A DNA stretch of 50,266 bases from JBAROU01 sp049642385 (GCA_049642385.1 JBAROU010000056.1:1-50266), one strand, 5' to 3'; shown: positions 25,946 to 33,933, counted from the stretch's first letter. Numbers and translations: made by a program. Notes: generated from the letters alone by a model not told the origin.

Positions 25946-26850
25946 CGCGCCTCCGCGACGGCCGGCTGCTGCGTCCGATCGGCCGCGTTTGGCCACATCG
26001 GTCGGAAGATGTACCACTGCTCCGGGTGTCGTCGCACATGCTCCTCGAACACGAGCAAGATCTGGCGTGTGAGCGCCAGCACGTCGCGCTCCTCATCGCC
26101 CGTCCGCTCGTATCGCACCGAACGAATGTCGACGATAGGCCGGATCAGCGTATCTCGCTCGGGCCCGCGCAGCACCACCGCCGGCATCACGTGCGCTCCG
26201 GTGCGCAACGCGATGCGTGCCGGAGCGGATGATACCGCTGCTGGCGCGCCCAGGAACTCGACCATGATCGTCTCTTGCGGCGCCGGCACATCGACGAGCA
26301 TCGCCACCATTTCGCCCCGCTTGAGCGCCCGAAAGAGGCTCAGCCCAACCTTTTCCCGCGGGATCACGTGTATGCCCAGCTTCTCCCGCGAGCCGTGGAC
26401 CAGCCCATTCATTGGCTCGTAGCCGAACGAATCGGCGACGGCGTTGATCGGATAATCATACGCCGCCAGCACGGCCCCGCCCAGGTCCCAGATACCGAAG
26501 TGCATCGTCACGATAACGACGCCCTTGCCGGCATCCCGAACCTCGTCCAAGTCGGTCCATTGCGTAAAGACCAAGCGCTTGCGCACCTCGTCTCGGGTCA
26601 TCACAGGGAAGTGGATGAAATCGATGACGAACTTGCCGAAGTTGCGGAACGCGCGCCGCGCCATGGCGTCCACCTCGCGCCGGTCGTTGCTGCCCAGCAC
26701 CCAGGCGAGGTTCCTGTTCAGCGCCTTACGCTGACGATGGAAGAAGTGATAGCAGACCTCCGCCACCGCCGCAGCGACTCGATAGCCGAGCCACAGGGGT
26801 AGGGGCCTGGTGAGCAGGATCGTCAGCCGGAAGAGCCAGTAGACGACCAC
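25942..26850 (-). CDS. Lysophospholipid acyltransferase (LpxL/PatA-like), first copy
   Basis: A 302-residue homologue of the next gene with H-x4-D in TMHFGIWDLGG (about 116-126), AMLVDVPAP and GAHVMPAVVLRG. An N-terminal hydrophobic helix (YWLFRLTILLTRPLPLWLGY) anchors it to the membrane. GTG start with AGGAG 9 nt upstream inside the end of ino1. Two divergent acyltransferases in tandem suggest two acylation positions on one glycolipid. Confidence 0.88.
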   Translation of the reverse strand: MVVYWLFRLTILLTRPLPLWLGYRVAAAVAEVCYHFFHRQRKALNRNLAWVLGSNDRREVDAMARRAFRNFGKFVIDFIHFPVMTRDEVRKRLVFTQWTDLDEVRDAGKGVVIVTMHFGIWDLGGAVLAAYDYPINAVADSFGYEPMNGLVHGSREKLGIHVIPREKVGLSLFRALKRGEMVAMLVDVPAPQETIMVEFLGAPAAVSSAPARIALRTGAHVMPAVVLRGPERDTLIRPIVDIRSVRYERTGDEERDVLALTRQILLVFEEHVRRHPEQWYIFRPMWPNAADRTQQPAVAEAR

Positions 26851-26854
26851 ACGC

Positions 26855-28189
26855 TCACGCTCCTGCGATGAACTCCTCCACCATATCGCGCGCCTCGTCG
26901 TCAGTGTACTGCGTAGGCGGCGACTTCATAAAGTACGCGGAGGGCGCTGACAGCGCGCCGGAGATGCCACGGTCTAACGCCAGCTTGCAGCAGCGTATCG
27001 CGTCAATCACGACACCGGCCGAGTTCGGGCTGTCCCACACCTCGAGCTTCAGCTCCACGTTCAGCGGCACGTTCCCGAAGGTGGTGCCTTCCATCCGGAT
27101 GTAGGCCCACTTGCGGTCGTCCAGCCACGGCACGTGGTCGCTCGGGCCGATGTGGATCGCGTCGCCCGGCATCTCGTAGTCGATCTGCGAGGCGACGGCG
27201 TTGGTCTTGGAGATCTTCTTAGAGATCAGTCGCTCTCGTTCGAGCATGTTCAGAAAGTCTGTATTGCCCCCGAAGTTCAACTGGTACGTGCGGTCAAGTC
27301 GCACGCCGCGGTCGCGGAAGAGGCGCGTCAAGACCCGATGGATAATCGTTGAGCCCACCTGCGATTTGATGTCGTCGCCGATGATGGGCAGCTTATGGTC
27401 GCGGAAGCGCTGCTCCCAGTACTCCTCGCGGGCGATGAAGACCGGGATGCAGTTGACAAAGGCGCAGCCTGCGGCCAGCACCTGCTCCACGTACCATCTC
27501 GTCGCGGCCTCCGAGCCGACCGGCAGGTAGTTGACCACCACGTCGGCCTTCGTCTCCTTCAGGATGCTGACGATGTCCGCGGTGGAGCCGGGCGCCTTCT
27601 GCACCACGTCTTCCAGATACTTGCCCACGCCGTCGTGGGTCATCCCCCGCGAGACGCGGACGCCGGTGCGGGGCACTTCGGTGAACTGGAAGGTGTTGTT
27701 CGGCGGGGCGAAGATCGCCTCTGAGATGTCCTTGCCGACCTTGTTCGCATCGATATCGAACGCGGCGACGAAATTGACGTCGCTGATGTGGTAGCCGCCC
27801 AGCGTCGGGTGCATCAGCCCCGGGATCGTGTTCTCGTCGCCTGCGTCTCGATAGAAATGCACGCCCTGGACCAGCGACGAGGCGCAGTTGCCCAGACCGA
27901 CGATGGCGACGTTGATCGGGCGGCGCTTGCGCCCGTTCGACTGGGGACGTGGCGTCGGCGCCGCGCGCGTCTCGCCGTTCGAGACGCCGGTAAACAGCTC
28001 GTCCTCGGCCATGCCGAGCGTCTCGCAAACGGCGTCGACGAAGCGCCGGCTCGGCACGCGCGCGCCGGATTTAATCTTTGACAAGTACGCTTCGCTGAAG
28101 CGGTAGCCACGGTGCTGCAACTCGTTTAGCAGCCAGCGCTGCTTGTGGCCCTGCGCAGCGAGAACGTCGAACAGCTGCTGAGTACTCAT
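26855..28189 (-). CDS. ino1: Inositol-3-phosphate synthase fused to an N-terminal XRE-type HTH domain
   Basis: A 444-residue protein; ATG at 28189 follows GGAGGTG. Residues about 5-68 form a Cro/C1-type helix-turn-helix (LLNELQHRGYRFSEAYLSKI, then VPSRRFVDAVCETLGMAEDEL). A basic, Pro-rich linker (about 70-90) leads into an actinobacterial-type myo-inositol-1-phosphate synthase: NVAIVGLGNCASSLVQG is the NAD-binding Rossmann motif, and LPVGSEAATRWY, GDDIKSQVGSTIIHR, LNFGGNTDFLNM and SAGVVIDAIRCCK are catalytic-core landmarks. It isomerises glucose-6-phosphate to inositol phosphate with bound NAD. Both domains lie in a single uninterrupted frame. It heads the lipid operon and may bind its own leader. 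Confidence 0.93.
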   Translation of the reverse strand: MSTQQLFDVLAAQGHKQRWLLNELQHRGYRFSEAYLSKIKSGARVPSRRFVDAVCETLGMAEDELFTGVSNGETRAAPTPRPQSNGRKRRPINVAIVGLGNCASSLVQGVHFYRDAGDENTIPGLMHPTLGGYHISDVNFVAAFDIDANKVGKDISEAIFAPPNNTFQFTEVPRTGVRVSRGMTHDGVGKYLEDVVQKAPGSTADIVSILKETKADVVVNYLPVGSEAATRWYVEQVLAAGCAFVNCIPVFIAREEYWEQRFRDHKLPIIGDDIKSQVGSTIIHRVLTRLFRDRGVRLDRTYQLNFGGNTDFLNMLERERLISKKISKTNAVASQIDYEMPGDAIHIGPSDHVPWLDDRKWAYIRMEGTTFGNVPLNVELKLEVWDSPNSAGVVIDAIRCCKLALDRGISGALSAPSAYFMKSPPTQYTDDEARDMVEEFIAGA

Positions 28190-28199
28190 ACCCACCTCC

Positions 28200-28245
28200 G
28201 GCGTCAAGATTCCTGAACGGATGTCCGGCGTGTTAAGTTGACGCC
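28200..28245. promoter_or_regulatory. Inverted repeat GGCGTCAA...TTGACGCC in the ino1 leader
   Basis: Plus-strand GGCGTCAA (28200-28207) and TTGACGCC (28238-28245) are perfect 8-bp complements spaced 38 bp apart, lying between the predicted transcription start and the ribosome site of ino1. The second half site also forms a looser repeat with ACGCC nearby. A candidate operator for the HTH domain of Ino1. Confidence 0.45.
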
Positions 28246-28252
28246 TGGTGGG

Positions 28253-28282
28253 AGTGTAGTACCAACAAGTGAGATCCGTCAA
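28253..28282 (-). promoter_or_regulatory. Promoter of the inositol-lipid operon
   Basis: Minus strand: -35 TTGACG (28282-28277), 18-bp spacer, -10 TACACT (28258-28253). Transcription would start near 28246, directly at the inverted repeat, leaving a leader of about 57 nt before the ino1 ATG. Confidence 0.6.
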
Positions 28283-28345
28283 GAGCCGAGGGTTGGACAG
28301 CGACAAGGAGGCGCTGGTAAGCTTGTCAAGATTAGAAAAGTAGAG

Positions 28346-28371
28346 AAGGGGTGGCGCATTCGCCACCCCTT
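28346..28371 (-). terminator. Intrinsic terminator of the DUF5679 gene
   Basis: An 11-bp perfect stem (AAGGGGTGGCG / CGCCACCCCTT) with a 4-nt loop, followed on the minus strand by CTCTACTTTTC. It separates the translation-gene block from the ino1 operon. Confidence 0.8.
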
Positions 28372-28396
28372 CGGTCGTTTCGAGTGAAGTGAGGGT

Positions 28397-28540
28397 CTAG
28401 CTGCTCTTGCCGATCTTGTACATCTTCGTGCTGCACACAGGGCAGGTGCCGCTGGTGGCAGGCTTGCCGTTCTTCATCGTCACCTGCTGCGGGCTGCTCA
28501 TCTCGCGCTTCGTCCGGCACTTCAGACAGTATGCTTCCAT
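28397..28540 (-). CDS. DUF5679 zinc-ribbon small protein
   Basis: A 47-residue protein, MEAYCLKCRTKREMSSPQQV followed by TMKNGKPATSGTCPVCSTKM and a basic end. CxxC pairs at 5/8 and 33/36 form a zinc ribbon; the TMKNGKPAT core is the DUF5679 hallmark. GGGAGGT lies 8 nt before the ATG. It has its own promoter and terminator, so it is expressed as a single-gene unit. Function unknown; binding of nucleic acid or protein is plausible. Confidence 0.88.
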   Translation of the reverse strand: MEAYCLKCRTKREMSSPQQVTMKNGKPATSGTCPVCSTKMYKIGKSS

Positions 28541-28673
28541 CTCGAATTACCTCCCTTTCCTTTCTTGCTGAGGCATTAGGGTCCCACCCTGCCGTTCCGA
28601 CGAATCTACAGCCAGCCCGTGTTTCGACCGGTTCGCCAGATAGGGCTGCATCCGCCGTAGACTCATTAGTAGC

Positions 28674-28701
28674 ATCTTAGCCGAATCTAGGCGGGTGTCA
28701 A
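28674..28701 (-). promoter_or_regulatory. Promoter of the DUF5679 gene, flanked by direct repeats
   Basis: Minus strand: -35 TTGACA (28701-28696), 16-bp spacer, -10 TAAGAT (28679-28674). The sequence TAGATTCGGC occurs twice, at about 28722-28713 and 28689-28680, 33 bp apart on either side of the -35, like a tandem activator or repressor site. Leader about 125 nt. Confidence 0.6.
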
Positions 28702-28733
28702 GGGGAAGCTGAGCCGAATCTACGCACGATTTT

Positions 28734-29639
28734 CTACTGCGGCACAAAGACCCTCTCCGGCTGCCAGCGGCCGGCGCCCCGAGAGCTAAGGATGGCCAGG
28801 AAGTCGCCATCGAGCGAATACGCGCGACAGGGCGTCTCTGGAGGCGTATTGAGCACCTCGTCGCGAACCGGCGCCAGCGCCACGAGGCGTCCCTGCCGCA
28901 CATCTCGGCTATGCGCCTCGTCCAGCAGCGCCGCCTCCCACGTTTCGAGGACGCGGTCGACTGGCTGCAGCAGGTATTCCCAGGCTCCAGATTCGACCGC
29001 CGCCTCCAGAGTTTCGAGGTCGATCGCATCCTTCAGCGTGAACGGCCCGCTTTGCAGTCGAGTGAGCCCCGTCATATGCGCGCCGCAGCCCAACGCCTGC
29101 CCCAGATCGTGGACTAGCGTGCGCACGTAGGCGCCGCGCCCACACTCCATCTCGAGCTCCATCTCCGGCGGCTCGAAGCGGCGCATTTCCAGCCGGTAGA
29201 CGCTCACTGTCCGCTCCTCACGCGGCACTTCCTTTCCCGCGCGGGCGTAGCTGTAGAGGGGCTGGCCCTTGTACTTGAGCGCGCTGTACATCGGCGGCAG
29301 CTGCTGGATCTCGCCTACGAAGCCGGGCAGCGCCGCGACGACCCGTTCGCGAGTCAAGTCGTCAAGTTCTGCCGTCGCCACGACCTTGCCTTCGCTGTCG
29401 TGGGTGTCCGTCGCCTCACCGAAGCGCGCCGACGCGTGGTACGTCTTCGGCTGGCCAACGAGGTATTCGACGATGCGCGTCGCTCGTCCGAGGCAGATCG
29501 GCAGCACACCGCCTGCGATCGGATCGAGGGTGCCCGCGTGGCCCACGCGCTTGACGCCCGTCAGGCGCTTGACACGCCGGACGACGGCGAACGACGCGAC
29601 GCCCACGGGCTTGTTGATATTGAGAATGCCATCCGCCAT
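28734..29639 (-). CDS. truB: tRNA pseudouridine(55) synthase
   Basis: A 301-residue TruB. The N-terminus MADGILNINKPVGVASFAVV and the catalytic block GHAGTLDPIAGGVLPICLG, with the nucleophilic Asp, are diagnostic; RGAYVRTLVHDLGQALGCG follows. It makes pseudouridine 55 in the T-loop of tRNAs. Last gene of the nusA operon, 8 nt after rbfA. Confidence 0.97.
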   Translation of the reverse strand: MADGILNINKPVGVASFAVVRRVKRLTGVKRVGHAGTLDPIAGGVLPICLGRATRIVEYLVGQPKTYHASARFGEATDTHDSEGKVVATAELDDLTRERVVAALPGFVGEIQQLPPMYSALKYKGQPLYSYARAGKEVPREERTVSVYRLEMRRFEPPEMELEMECGRGAYVRTLVHDLGQALGCGAHMTGLTRLQSGPFTLKDAIDLETLEAAVESGAWEYLLQPVDRVLETWEAALLDEAHSRDVRQGRLVALAPVRDEVLNTPPETPCRAYSLDGDFLAILSSRGAGRWQPERVFVPQ

Positions 29640-29647
29640 TGGCTGGG

Positions 29648-29998
29648 TTAGGGTTCGCTCTCCCGCGCCTCATCGAGGAGGTGTAGGATGCGCGCGCCAT
29701 GCTCGATTGATTCGTCGGCGACGAACGCCAGGGCCGGTGTGCGCCTTATCGTGAGCCGCTTGCCCAGCTCGCGCTGCATGAAGTGTGAGGCAGCGCCCAG
29801 CGCACGCAAGGTGCCAGTGCGCTCCTCCTCGCTCCCCAGCACGCTCACGTAGACCTTCGCCTGGCTCAGGTCGGGCGAGACGTCCACCTCCGTGATCGTG
29901 ACGAGGCCGCCGATGCGCGGGTCCTTGAGGTCCCGCTGCACCAGATCGCTGATCTCCTCGCGGAGCTGGTCGTTCAGACGTTCGGTTCTGCGGGTCAT
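29648..29998 (-). CDS. rbfA: Ribosome-binding factor A
   Basis: A 116-residue RbfA with a KH-like fold: TERLNDQLREEISDLVQRDL, then ITEVDVSPDLSQAKVYVSVL and TPALAFVADESIEHGARI. It helps mature the 30S 5' domain. Standard position between infB and truB. Confidence 0.96.
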   Translation of the reverse strand: MTRRTERLNDQLREEISDLVQRDLKDPRIGGLVTITEVDVSPDLSQAKVYVSVLGSEEERTGTLRALGAASHFMQRELGKRLTIRRTPALAFVADESIEHGARILHLLDEARESEP

Positions 29999-30061
29999 GG
30001 CATCACCTCCGTGAGGGTTGCGGAGGCGCTCGATATGGTATCGAGCCGCCGGGTACTGCGC

Positions 30062-31954
30062 CTAGCGCCGGCTTGTGGCGCCTACCTTGCTCGCGATCTC
30101 GCGACGATAGAACTCCAGCACATCACCTTCCTGGAACTCGTCGAAGCCTTCCACGGTCACACCACATTCGGTGCCCGCCTGAACCTCGCGCACGTCGTCC
30201 TGGAAGCGGCGCAGGCCAGAGACCGTCGTGTCCGCCAGCACCTCGCCGGCGCGCTGCACCCGCACCTGGTCGTTGCTGTGCACCGTGCCGTCCTGCACCG
30301 CGCAGCCGGCGATGTTGCCCCGCCGTCGTATGACGAAGACCTCGCGCACTTCGGCGTGGCCCTGGATAACGTCCTCGTAGACGGGCTCCAGCATGCCCTC
30401 TAGGGCTGCTGCCACGTCCTCTGTCACGTTGTAAATCACACTGTACAGCCGCAGGTCGATGCCTTCCTGCTCGATGAGGCGGAGGGCGCCCGGCTCGGGC
30501 TTGGTGTTGAAGCCAATGATGATCCCGTGCGAGGCGATGGCCAGCAGCACGTCAGATTCCGAGACCGTGCCGGAAGCGGCCCGGATCATCTTGACGCGAA
30601 CTTGCTCGTTGGTCAGCTTCTCTAGCGAGTCGCGGAGCGGCTCGATACTGCCCTGCACGTCTGTCTTCAGGACGATGTTCAGCGACTTCATCTTGCCAGC
30701 GCTGATCTCGCCGAAGAGCGTGTCGAGCGTGACGCGCGGCTGCGAGTGCAGCGCCGCAGCCTCCTTCTCTCGCAGGCGCTGGACGACGATCTGGCGCGCG
30801 GCCTTTTCATCGCGCACGACGCGGATCCTGTCACCCGCGCGGGCGACGTCCTGAAGCCCCAGGATCGCGATCGGCTCGCCCGGCCCGACCGACTTGACAC
30901 GCCGGCCGTGCTCGTTAAACATCGCCTTGACGCGTCCCCACGTCTCTTCCAGAACGACAACATCGCCCACGCGCAGCGTGCCGGTCTGCACCAGCACTGT
31001 CGCGATCGGGCCTCGGTTGCGGTCCATCTCCGCCTCGACGATCGCGCCGATGGCAGCCCGGTCCGGGTTTGCCTTCAGCTCTAGGATCTGCGAAGCGATC
31101 AGGATCGTCTCCAGGAGGTCCTGGATGCCGTCCTTCGTCTTGGCGGAGACGAGCACGCACGGCACATCGCCGCCGTACTCCTCGATGGCGACCTCTCGCT
31201 CGGAGAGCTGCTGCTTGACACGGTCGGGCTTGGCGTCCTCCAGGTCAGTCTTCGTAATCGCGACGACGATCGGCACGCCAGCGGCGCGCGCATGGTCGAT
31301 CGCCTCGAGTGTTTGCGGCATCACGCCATCGTCCGCCGCGACGACGAGCACGGCGACGTCTGTCACCTGGGCGCCGCGCGCCCGCATCGCGGTGAACGCC
31401 TCGTGGCCCGGTGTGTCAAGGAACGTGATGCGCTGGTCGTTCACTTCGATCTGGTACGCGCCGATGTGCTGGGTGATGCCGCCGGCTTCGCCGGCTGTCA
31501 CTTCGGTCTGCCGGATGGCGTCCAGCAGGCTCGTCTTTCCGTGATCGACGTGGCCAAGCACGGTCACGACAGGCTGGCGCGGCTTGAGCGCCGCCTGGTC
31601 CTCTTCCTCGATGACCATGTGCGTGCTCTCGGCTGCCGCCGGCGCAGCTTCGTCTTCGACCGCGGCGTGCTCTTCCTGCGGCTCGAAGCCCAGGTCGTGC
31701 GCGATGATGGCCGCGGTCTCGAAGTCGATGCTCTGGTTGACCGTGGCCATCACGTCGTTCTTCATCAGCTCTTTGATGACCTCGACCGGCGAGATACCCA
31801 TCCGGTCGCCCAGCTCCTTTACCGTGAGCACCCGGGGGATCGGTACCGGGCCGCCCGGCTCCGGAGCCTGGGAAGCGCCGTTGCCCTCGACGACTGGCGC
31901 CGCGGCCGGCGGCCGTCTCTTCTTTCTTCGCTGCGGTCGACCTCGTGGTGGCAT
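30062..31954 (-). CDS. infB: Translation initiation factor IF-2 (short form)
   Basis: A 630-residue IF-2. The N-terminus is short: a basic PRGRPQRRKKRRPP tail, an IF2_N helix domain (KELGDRMGISPVEVIKELMK) and then the G domain with GHVDHGKTS (about 134-142), DTPGHEAF and TKTD. Domains II-IV end with EFQEGDVLEFYRREI. It recruits initiator tRNA to the 30S. Starts 7 nt after ylxR. Confidence 0.98.
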   Translation of the reverse strand: MPPRGRPQRRKKRRPPAAAPVVEGNGASQAPEPGGPVPIPRVLTVKELGDRMGISPVEVIKELMKNDVMATVNQSIDFETAAIIAHDLGFEPQEEHAAVEDEAAPAAAESTHMVIEEEDQAALKPRQPVVTVLGHVDHGKTSLLDAIRQTEVTAGEAGGITQHIGAYQIEVNDQRITFLDTPGHEAFTAMRARGAQVTDVAVLVVAADDGVMPQTLEAIDHARAAGVPIVVAITKTDLEDAKPDRVKQQLSEREVAIEEYGGDVPCVLVSAKTKDGIQDLLETILIASQILELKANPDRAAIGAIVEAEMDRNRGPIATVLVQTGTLRVGDVVVLEETWGRVKAMFNEHGRRVKSVGPGEPIAILGLQDVARAGDRIRVVRDEKAARQIVVQRLREKEAAALHSQPRVTLDTLFGEISAGKMKSLNIVLKTDVQGSIEPLRDSLEKLTNEQVRVKMIRAASGTVSESDVLLAIASHGIIIGFNTKPEPGALRLIEQEGIDLRLYSVIYNVTEDVAAALEGMLEPVYEDVIQGHAEVREVFVIRRRGNIAGCAVQDGTVHSNDQVRVQRAGEVLADTTVSGLRRFQDDVREVQAGTECGVTVEGFDEFQEGDVLEFYRREIASKVGATSRR

Positions 31955-31961
31955 CTCGTCC

Positions 31962-32258
31962 TCAGTTTCCCATGATCGCTACGCTGGGTTCAAACTGCGC
32001 CCCGTAGCGTTCCAGCTCCGCCCGGTCCTGCGCCGAAATCGTCGTGCGCAGCGCGCGAGCGAGCCTGTCCTTCTTCAACGCCTCATCCCAACACGAACGT
32101 TGGGCGCAGATGTAAGCGCCGCGCCCGTTGCGCTTGCCCGTCGGGTCCGCCTCCACGGTGCCTTCTGGCGTCCGGACGAGGCGCACGAACTCGCGCTTAC
32201 CGCTTGTCGTGCGACAGGCGACGCAGGTTCGCTGCGGGATGTGATTGGTAGTGGGCAT
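31962..32258 (-). CDS. ylxR: YlxR/RnpM family RNA-binding protein (DUF448)
   Basis: A 98-residue protein with the YlxR signature RTCVACRTTSGKREFVRLVR followed by GRGAYICAQRSCWDEALKK. The family binds RNA and in Firmicutes has been linked to RNase P control. It sits between nusA and infB as usual. The ribosomal-protein-like YlxQ gene often found next to it is absent. Confidence 0.93.
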   Translation of the reverse strand: MPTTNHIPQRTCVACRTTSGKREFVRLVRTPEGTVEADPTGKRNGRGAYICAQRSCWDEALKKDRLARALRTTISAQDRAELERYGAQFEPSVAIMGN

Positions 32259-32264
32259 AGCGCG

Positions 32265-33734
32265 TTAATGGATCGGAATATCGTACTCTTCGTCCTCTTC
32301 CTCAAGGACGATGTGCTTGGGCCGCTTCGCCGCCTTCTTGGCAGGCTTGGCTGCTTCTTCCTCTTCCTTTTTGCTTTTGAACTGCTTGCTCTTCGCGTCC
32401 TCTCGGCCGGCAAAGATCTCTTCGGCGAAGCGGATCGCCGGCTTGGCGGGCTCCGCCTCCGCGCTTGGGGCAACCTCCGCGGCCACGGGCGCCTCGTCAA
32501 CCGAGCCCTCTGTGGCGGGCGTGTCCTTGAAGGCCAGGACCGCTTCTTCTTCCGGGGTGAGCGGCTTCGCCGGTTCGGCCGACGTCAACTCCTCCGCCTC
32601 GGCAATCGCCGCGGCGGCTTCCTCGACTGGTTCAGGCGGAGGCTCCGGCTTCGCCAGGAACGCTTCGCGCTCTTCCGGCGAGAGTGGCGCCAGCGCCTCC
32701 TCGAATGCGGTCTCGCTCTTAATGTCGATACGCCAGCCAGTGAGCTTCGCCGCCAGGCGCGCGTTCTGACCTTCCTTGCCTATCGCCAGCGAGAGCTGGC
32801 GGTCCGGCACGACGACTTCCGCGGTGTTCGTCTCGGCATCAAGCCGTACGTTGACCACCTGGGCCGGGCTGAGCGCGTGTGCGACGAAGCGCGATGGCTC
32901 AGGGTCCCAGAGGACGACGTCGATACGCTCGCCGTTCAGCTCGTTGACCACGTTCTGGATGCGCAGGCCACGCAATCCGACGCAAGCGCCCACCGGATCG
33001 ACGCCGTCCTGCGTCGACCAAACGGCGACCTTGCTTCGATAGCCGCCCTCACGGGCGATGCCCTTCAGCTCAACGATGCCCTTGAAAATCTCAGGCACTT
33101 CCAGCTCGAAGAGGCGTCGGATCAGGTTCTTGTGGGTGCGAGAGACGACGACTTGCGGCCCTTTGGCCGCCTTGTACACCTCCAGCACGTAGAGCTTGAG
33201 GCGCTGGCCGGAGCGGTAGTGCTCGTTCCGCACCTGCTCGGCCGATGGCAGCAACGCCTCTGCCTTCGCCAGGTCGACGATGACGTTGCGCCCCTCCATC
33301 CGGAGCACTTCGCCCGAGATGATGTCGCCCTCGCGACCGGCATACTCGTCGTACACCACCTCGCGCTCGGCTTCGCGCAGGCGTTGGAGCACCACTTGCT
33401 TCGCCGTCTGCGCCGCAATGCGGCCGGTGTGCTGGTCGGGCACCACCTCTTCGTCGATGGCGTCCTCCAGCTGCACCCCTGGGCTCAGCCGGCGCGCCTC
33501 CTCCAGCTGCACCTCGGTCGCCGGGTCGGCGACCTCCTCGACCACGGTGCGGCGCGCGAAAACGCGCGTCTCGCCCGTGTCCGGGTGGATCTTGACAACC
33601 ACATTGCTGGCGGCCAGGTGGTCCTTCTTGTACGCCGAGGCGAGCGCGGCTTCCACCGCCTCGAACACGGCCTCCTTTGGCAAGTTTTTCTCTGCGGCCA
33701 GTTGATTGATTGCAACCAGGAAGTCGTTTTTCAC
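32265..33734 (-). CDS. nusA: Transcription termination/antitermination factor NusA
   Basis: A 489-residue NusA: N-terminal RNA-polymerase-binding domain (LVAINQLAAEKNLPKEAVFE), S1 domain (EGDIISGEVLRMEGRNVIVD), two KH domains (GVDPVGACVGLRGLRIQNVV and IGKEGQNARLAAKLTGWRID), then an acidic, Ala/Glu-rich tail of about 130 residues with a Lys-rich end. The start is the GTG at 33734, 6 nt after GGAGGTG; a GTG three codons earlier overlaps that ribosome site and was rejected. No rimP precedes it. An attenuator-like leader lies upstream. Confidence 0.96.
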   Translation of the reverse strand: MKNDFLVAINQLAAEKNLPKEAVFEAVEAALASAYKKDHLAASNVVVKIHPDTGETRVFARRTVVEEVADPATEVQLEEARRLSPGVQLEDAIDEEVVPDQHTGRIAAQTAKQVVLQRLREAEREVVYDEYAGREGDIISGEVLRMEGRNVIVDLAKAEALLPSAEQVRNEHYRSGQRLKLYVLEVYKAAKGPQVVVSRTHKNLIRRLFELEVPEIFKGIVELKGIAREGGYRSKVAVWSTQDGVDPVGACVGLRGLRIQNVVNELNGERIDVVLWDPEPSRFVAHALSPAQVVNVRLDAETNTAEVVVPDRQLSLAIGKEGQNARLAAKLTGWRIDIKSETAFEEALAPLSPEEREAFLAKPEPPPEPVEEAAAAIAEAEELTSAEPAKPLTPEEEAVLAFKDTPATEGSVDEAPVAAEVAPSAEAEPAKPAIRFAEEIFAGREDAKSKQFKSKKEEEEAAKPAKKAAKRPKHIVLEEEDEEYDIPIH

Positions 33735-33772
33735 AATATTCACCTCCGCGAGGCGCTAACCCCTATATGAAC

Positions 33773-33806
33773 AAAAAAGTGGGCGAGGCCCACTTCTTCA
33801 GAAGTG
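33773..33806 (-). promoter_or_regulatory. Attenuator-like leader of nusA: terminator and competing antiterminator
   Basis: Minus-strand RNA can form an intrinsic terminator, AAGTGGGC-CTC-GCCCACTT followed by TTTT (33795-33773), or an upstream perfect 7-bp hairpin (33806-33791, plus-strand CACTTCTTCAGAAGTG) that uses part of the terminator's 5' arm. The next gene upstream is divergent, so the terminator can only act on the nusA leader. Leader length is about 80 nt. Confidence 0.7.
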
Positions 33807-33819
33807 CTAGCTGTGCTCC

Positions 33820-33849
33820 ACTATAGCACGCGGCTCGTTCGTGCTACAA
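33820..33849 (-). promoter_or_regulatory. Promoter of the nusA operon
   Basis: Minus strand: -35 TTGTAG (33849-33844), 18-bp spacer, -10 TATAGT (33825-33820). The transcript would begin just before the antiterminator/terminator pair. Confidence 0.6.
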
Positions 33850-33933
33850 GGTCAGGCTTGCATTGGCCACGAGTCGGCGACGGCCAGCCATCCGTCACTT
33901 GCGCCTTCCGTAAGGAGATGCTAACATAGTGAC

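Noticed and set aside
28190..28366. Longer N-terminus for the HTH-Ino1 protein
   Set aside because: The extra 59 codons would cross the predicted promoter and the leader; GGAGGTG directly precedes the ATG at 28189.
28346..28371. Reading the strong hairpin as part of the ino1 promoter region
   Set aside because: It is placed and oriented as the terminator of the DUF5679 gene, with a T-rich tail on the minus strand.
31584..33770. 728-residue open frame antisense to infB, ylxR and nusA
   Set aside because: It spans three well-identified genes on the other strand and has no domain or ribosome site.
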